From Rhynochetos jubatus (taxonomy: Eukaryota; Chordata; Aves; Eurypygiformes; Rhynochetidae), in NCBI GenBank assembly GCA_027574665.1, contig CM050654.1:41483722-41547721 (forward strand): a DNA stretch of 64,000 nt, given 5' to 3'. This document shows positions 60,054 through 64,000 of this stretch, one piece after another; position 1 is the stretch's first letter, and the number at the start of each line of letters is the position of its first letter. The notes below the pieces were generated by a model. The model searched no databases, was not told the DNA's origin, and was given only the letters and a program-made list of their open reading frames with translations. The position numbers and the translations under genes were made by a program.

Positions 60054-62209
60054 CTCGGTGACCCCGTTCAGGCCACCTGTTCTCAGCAACATGAAGGAAA
60101 AGAGAGCTGGGCACTTCTGCGCTCCCGAGGAAACCCATAACACACCAGAGCTTGGCTGAACCTCGCCAGGTCCCTGCTGAAATGGATCCCTAAGGCAAAT
60201 CCGAGGGAGCACTCAAATGGAAAACACATGCACATTTTCTTCTTCCTGACGTGATTATAATCATGAATTTGAATTGACAGAGACAATTTCATTTCTATAT
60301 TGTACCTGAATCAAAACCATCTGAATTCAAGAATCTCTGAACTTCATAGCAAGGAGAGAGGAGTCTGGACTTCTAACTAAATTTTTAGTAGAAGTCTGTC
60401 TTTAATTTCATCCCCTAAGTATTCCTGAATTGCTTTGTCAACTTACCCTGTTGCAAATCCTATGTCCATAGTCTTATCTCTTCTTATGAAATGTTACATA
60501 GCTGAACCCATGGACCCGGGAACTGCCTACTTGCAAGGAACCCAATTAACAGCCAATGTCTGGTGAAGAAGGGCAGAGAACGCATGATAAAGAGATTAAG
60601 CGACAGGGGAGCAATTCTAATGCAACGAGTGTTTTGGAATGTCAAGAACTGCATGGAGTAGAATCACGGTGACAAGGAACTGACCTCCTAGGTCCTGTAG
60701 TTGACTCACATAACAGGATTGCTTTAGCTCTCCAAGGAGGTGCATTTAAAAGCCAATACCAACAATGATCTCTTCTCATATACTGCACCACGTAATCCAA
60801 TAAATGATTGTCAGGAGCCCTTGAGAGACATTTTCTTGTTCCTTAACTCTTTCCAGAAGTTAATATTTATATCCAGATGAAATATCATATCTCATTCACC
60901 ACTGCCAAGTATTTTATACTCTGCACTGGGCTGTAGATTCCTCCCTTTCTCCTTTAGGCAAGCTATATGCTTTCAATTACTTAGCATTTTGCTTTACTAG
61001 GCAATCCTTCCTCTTTTAATCTGATTTCTGTTTATTTAAAAGGCCTTCAGTTGCTTAACATCTTTTGAAGATGTCCAGAAATTAATATAGCGTGTTGATG
61101 GAGTCTCACAAGAGCAATGTCAGCTTAACCTTCTGCTCTCCAATCCAGATCCTGTGTGTGTGCGTTCCAGAAATAATCACAGCGTCATTTTTCTCCCAAG
61201 TACTTCTTTTCAGCTGACTGGATGCATAACATGACATCTACATAAGTGATGACAAACCTTTATGTAGTGAAGGGCCGATTGTCTTTATTAAACACGTAAT
61301 TCATTATTGCTGTTTCCAGCTCAAATCTCTGTTGATGGCAAAATTAGCACAGTGGCCTCACGACTCACCACCCCCTTTCTTGGTTCCTTTCAGCAAGTCT
61401 GGGTTCGTGGCCTCTTTTTGACTCAGCAGTTGTTACATTGCTCCTCCTGTAAATGGCTTTCCCCCATAGTCACTGCGACAATATTGGATATTATTATGCC
61501 TCATCCTGATCACCTGATTTAGATCAGGTTTACTAGACCAACAGAGGCTTGTGTTCCTCTGCCCCAAGGGTCATTCTGACAAAATTAGCAAGCACTTTCA
61601 AACGGGATGCTACTTTCTGTGCAGTTCTCTTCAAGTTCCTGCACACAATCTCTACCTTAGTGATATACCCTGAAACCCTTAGGTTACTAGAACATCACCT
61701 TCAGATTATTTCACAGGGCTGTCCAATACATATTGTCTAGAAATGCACTAAACAAGGCCAAAGTTACATGCAGGATGCGAGTACCCCTTTTCCTGTTACC
61801 GAAAGGCCAATTCACACCAATGTCTTTCGTGCAGCAGAGAGTCAAGGGCTGGAAACACAGCATGGAATAACAGATCAAAATTGCAGAAAGCATTTAAGAA
61901 CCAGAAGTATTATTGCTGAAAAGCTGGACAAGAACATAAGATTTCATGACATCAGAACACGAGGAGAGGGAGGAGAATGCTCTTAGGTCACCTATGGCTG
62001 CCAGCAAATCTTTCAGTTCTTACATTCGCTGCTTTGCTCCTTCAGCTCCAGAACTCAGGGAACCACTCTGACAAAATGATCACTACCAGTTTTCTTTTTG
62101 TTTAAAACTGGAAAAATCCCACTACATTTTCTGTGATTTCTACTGCAGTCCACAACTGGCTTCTACTGATGAAAATTTAGCGTTCACTTGCTAAAGAAGT
62201 CAGATTTAC

Positions 62210-62429
62210 GCTAGATATAAGGAAGGAATCCTTCCTGCAGAGGGTGGGGAGCACTGGGACAGGTTCCCAGAGAAGCTGTGGGTGCCCCATCCCTGGGAGT
62301 GTCCAAGGCCAGGCTGGATGAGGCTTGGAGCAACCTGGGCTAGTGGAGGGTGTCCCTGCCCATGGCAGGGGGTGGGACTGGGTGGCTTTAAGGTCCCTTC
62401 AACCCAAACCATTCCATGATTCCATGAAG
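62210..62429 (+). mobile_element. CR1 LINE 3' fragment upstream of NEB
   Basis: Short plus-oriented CR1 3' end: agatataaggaaggaatcc, then aggctggatgaggcttgg and ggtggctttaaggtccc, closing ccattccatgattccatg (CR1 tail octamers). Lies in the NEB upstream region. Confidence 0.88.
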
Positions 62430-64000
62430 TGCTTTTATCTACATACAACACATACAATAAACGGATCTTTACACACGTGACTATATGAAAACAAGTTATT
62501 TGTATATTTATAATACCTAAACACATACCCACATCCCTTCACATGTCTATCCATTGCTCTTCACTCTATGCTCTTTCTTACATTTCATAACACTCACTGC
62601 TCAGGCCCATTAAATGTCAATGACGCATATGGAAATACCAGCAAGTATTGTGTGCTGAAGCAGAACACGCAGGAGGTAAACGGAATAATTATGGTTAACA
62701 TTCATTTAATTTTTATTTTTATTGCTTTATTGTGAAAATTTGTCCCTGTGACTCAGATTTCAAGTCACTGTTTGCTGGGATTTGCTGAGAATATCAACTT
62801 GACTTGCTGGGGGACAAATGTTTGGAGGCACTAGGAAAATTCTGCTGTAGGTGACAGCCTGGCAGTTCTGATACAGGCTCGCACACCAGAGCAGATCGGC
62901 TTATCCACAGTACACAAATATGCATAGGCTCAGCAGTTTGGAACTGAAGAGACAGAACGGTGCAAGATGACTAAGGTGGAGGGAGATGTTGGTTTGCATT
63001 TAAATGGCCCAAAATTTTAAAGCAGAAAATATTTTCCTGTACTTAACCTTTTTAAAATATTAAATTTGATCGGTCCTACTTATCAAACAGTAACCTCTCA
63101 GAGTGGGGGGGGAGGAAGGAAATAACACGTGACCTTCTCTAGATTTATTTAGAAGGTATATAATACAACAACTATGAAATAGCAGCCTGCGTACACCAGC
63201 TCTCCTCACCCACACAGCATTCACATACAAAAACCCACTGCTTTTTTCTAGTTTGTTTTGGAAGGCAGTTTTCCACCTGTGAAAAATATGTAAGCTAAGG
63301 CAGGAGGCTGATCAGCACAGAGGATCAGTATGTAAGGACCACGGGGCAGCCACCCTGTAACCCCCTCACCCCCAAAAGACACAACTGCTACAGAAATTCT
63401 AGTTTTCTACAACCCCCCTGCCCATTAGTGACAGTGTGTTGCCTTGATCATTCACTCCCTTGGATTTCTTTTACAGTGCATCACTCTCTAGACCCCAAGG
63501 TAGTGTTTGGAAGATTTTTAGTAAGCCGAGGGCAGATCCCACATCATGAAACCCAGGCAGTACATACCATCGACTGCAAGCCTGCAGTTTCTTCTTGAAG
63601 AAGACACGACTTCAAGACTCAAAAGACTTTTTACCCATCCTTTCCTCTGTTTGAAAATTTGACAGGCTTCTGTGTGTCCTGCCCTTCCCGTGGATAAACT
63701 GAATGACATCATGGGCACTATATTTAACCTCCTGAGGTAATCAGTAGGCCACCCAGACTTAACAAGCATTGTATCACTGAAAAAGGACATATTTTAATAC
63801 ACATTTATCTCATTGGTGTCTATTATTTAACTACCATCATTAAGTTACTTTTCAGTTCTTTAGCCATTCTTTTCTGCTTACCAGATTTTGCACAGGAAAG
63901 CTGGAAAATCAAAACTTGCACTGGGCTCTCACCCAAGCTAATCATGTGTCCACAATCCTCCTTTAGAGTGCAGTCTCACCAAAAATCTAAAAATGCACTG

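Larger units (their letters stand above)
58532..64000. other. NEB upstream region / 5' UTR introns
   Basis: Contains the candidate first exon and promoter near 60.0 kb and a CR1 3' fragment at 62.2 kb. The remainder (58532-59885, 60060-62205 and 62430-64000) shows no exon, RNA gene or repeat that I can recognise. In mammals the next gene upstream is ARL5A; no coding exon of it was seen here. Confidence 0.7.

Noticed and set aside
60444-60460. Donor-like GTAAGTTG site as alternative first-exon end
   Set aside because: Good consensus but no promoter-like or exon-like support around it; left as an alternative only.
63130-63170. A/T-rich block (tctagatttatttagaagg, then tatataatac) as a distal muscle enhancer or promoter
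   Set aside because: Does not match MEF2 or TATA arrangements convincingly and is far from any exon.

Overview
This is vertebrate genomic DNA, almost certainly from a bird. The evidence is CR1 LINE copies with the typical avian 3' tail, a solo endogenous-retrovirus LTR of a familiar avian type, and one very long intron-rich gene that fills most of the window. That gene is nebulin (NEB), on the minus strand. Its start codon is at 58,500 and it runs leftward past position 310 and off the left edge. I place 70 coding exons (numbered c1-c70 in transcription order) totalling 11,571 nt, or 3,857 codons: the N-terminal part of the giant thin-filament ruler protein of skeletal muscle. Every intron I placed is phase 0, and nearly every exon carries whole ~35-residue actin-binding modules.

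Layout from right to left (5' to 3' of the gene). 58.5-64 kb is non-coding upstream sequence with a weak candidate promoter and first exon near 60.0 kb and a CR1 fragment at 62.2 kb. 58,500-53,128 encodes the acidic N-terminus in three exons, with a 4 kb intron that holds a CpG island and a decayed CR1. 52,233-46,072 carries twelve single-module exons. From 45,622 leftward the gene settles into a strict four-exon super-repeat of 7 modules (105, 108, 312 and 204/207 bp). Fourteen 312-bp exons are present, each preceded by its 105- and 108-bp exons; thirteen of the sets also have their WLRGIGW-type exon within the window.

The most notable region is 10.57-23.65 kb. One four-exon super-repeat is tandemly amplified there into four almost identical copies, introns included. 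Three copies follow one another at about 2.95-2.98 kb spacing, and the fourth is separated by a broken 2.6 kb CR1. This array is much more GC-rich than its flanks. Its copies share variants in mutually incompatible combinations, which points to gene conversion. One array edge falls inside an exon. The array sits in the part of nebulin that, from memory, contains the human 'triplicate' region, but the repeated unit here is 4 exons rather than 8, so it looks like an independent amplification. Further left, exon sequences keep being homogenised (312-bp exons at 2963, 6296 and 9745; a 286-bp exon-plus-intron segment at 5611 and 8768) although the introns around them have diverged.

No second protein-coding gene, RNA gene, CRISPR or prokaryotic feature was found. 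Long open frames on the plus strand over exons are shadows of nebulin exons.
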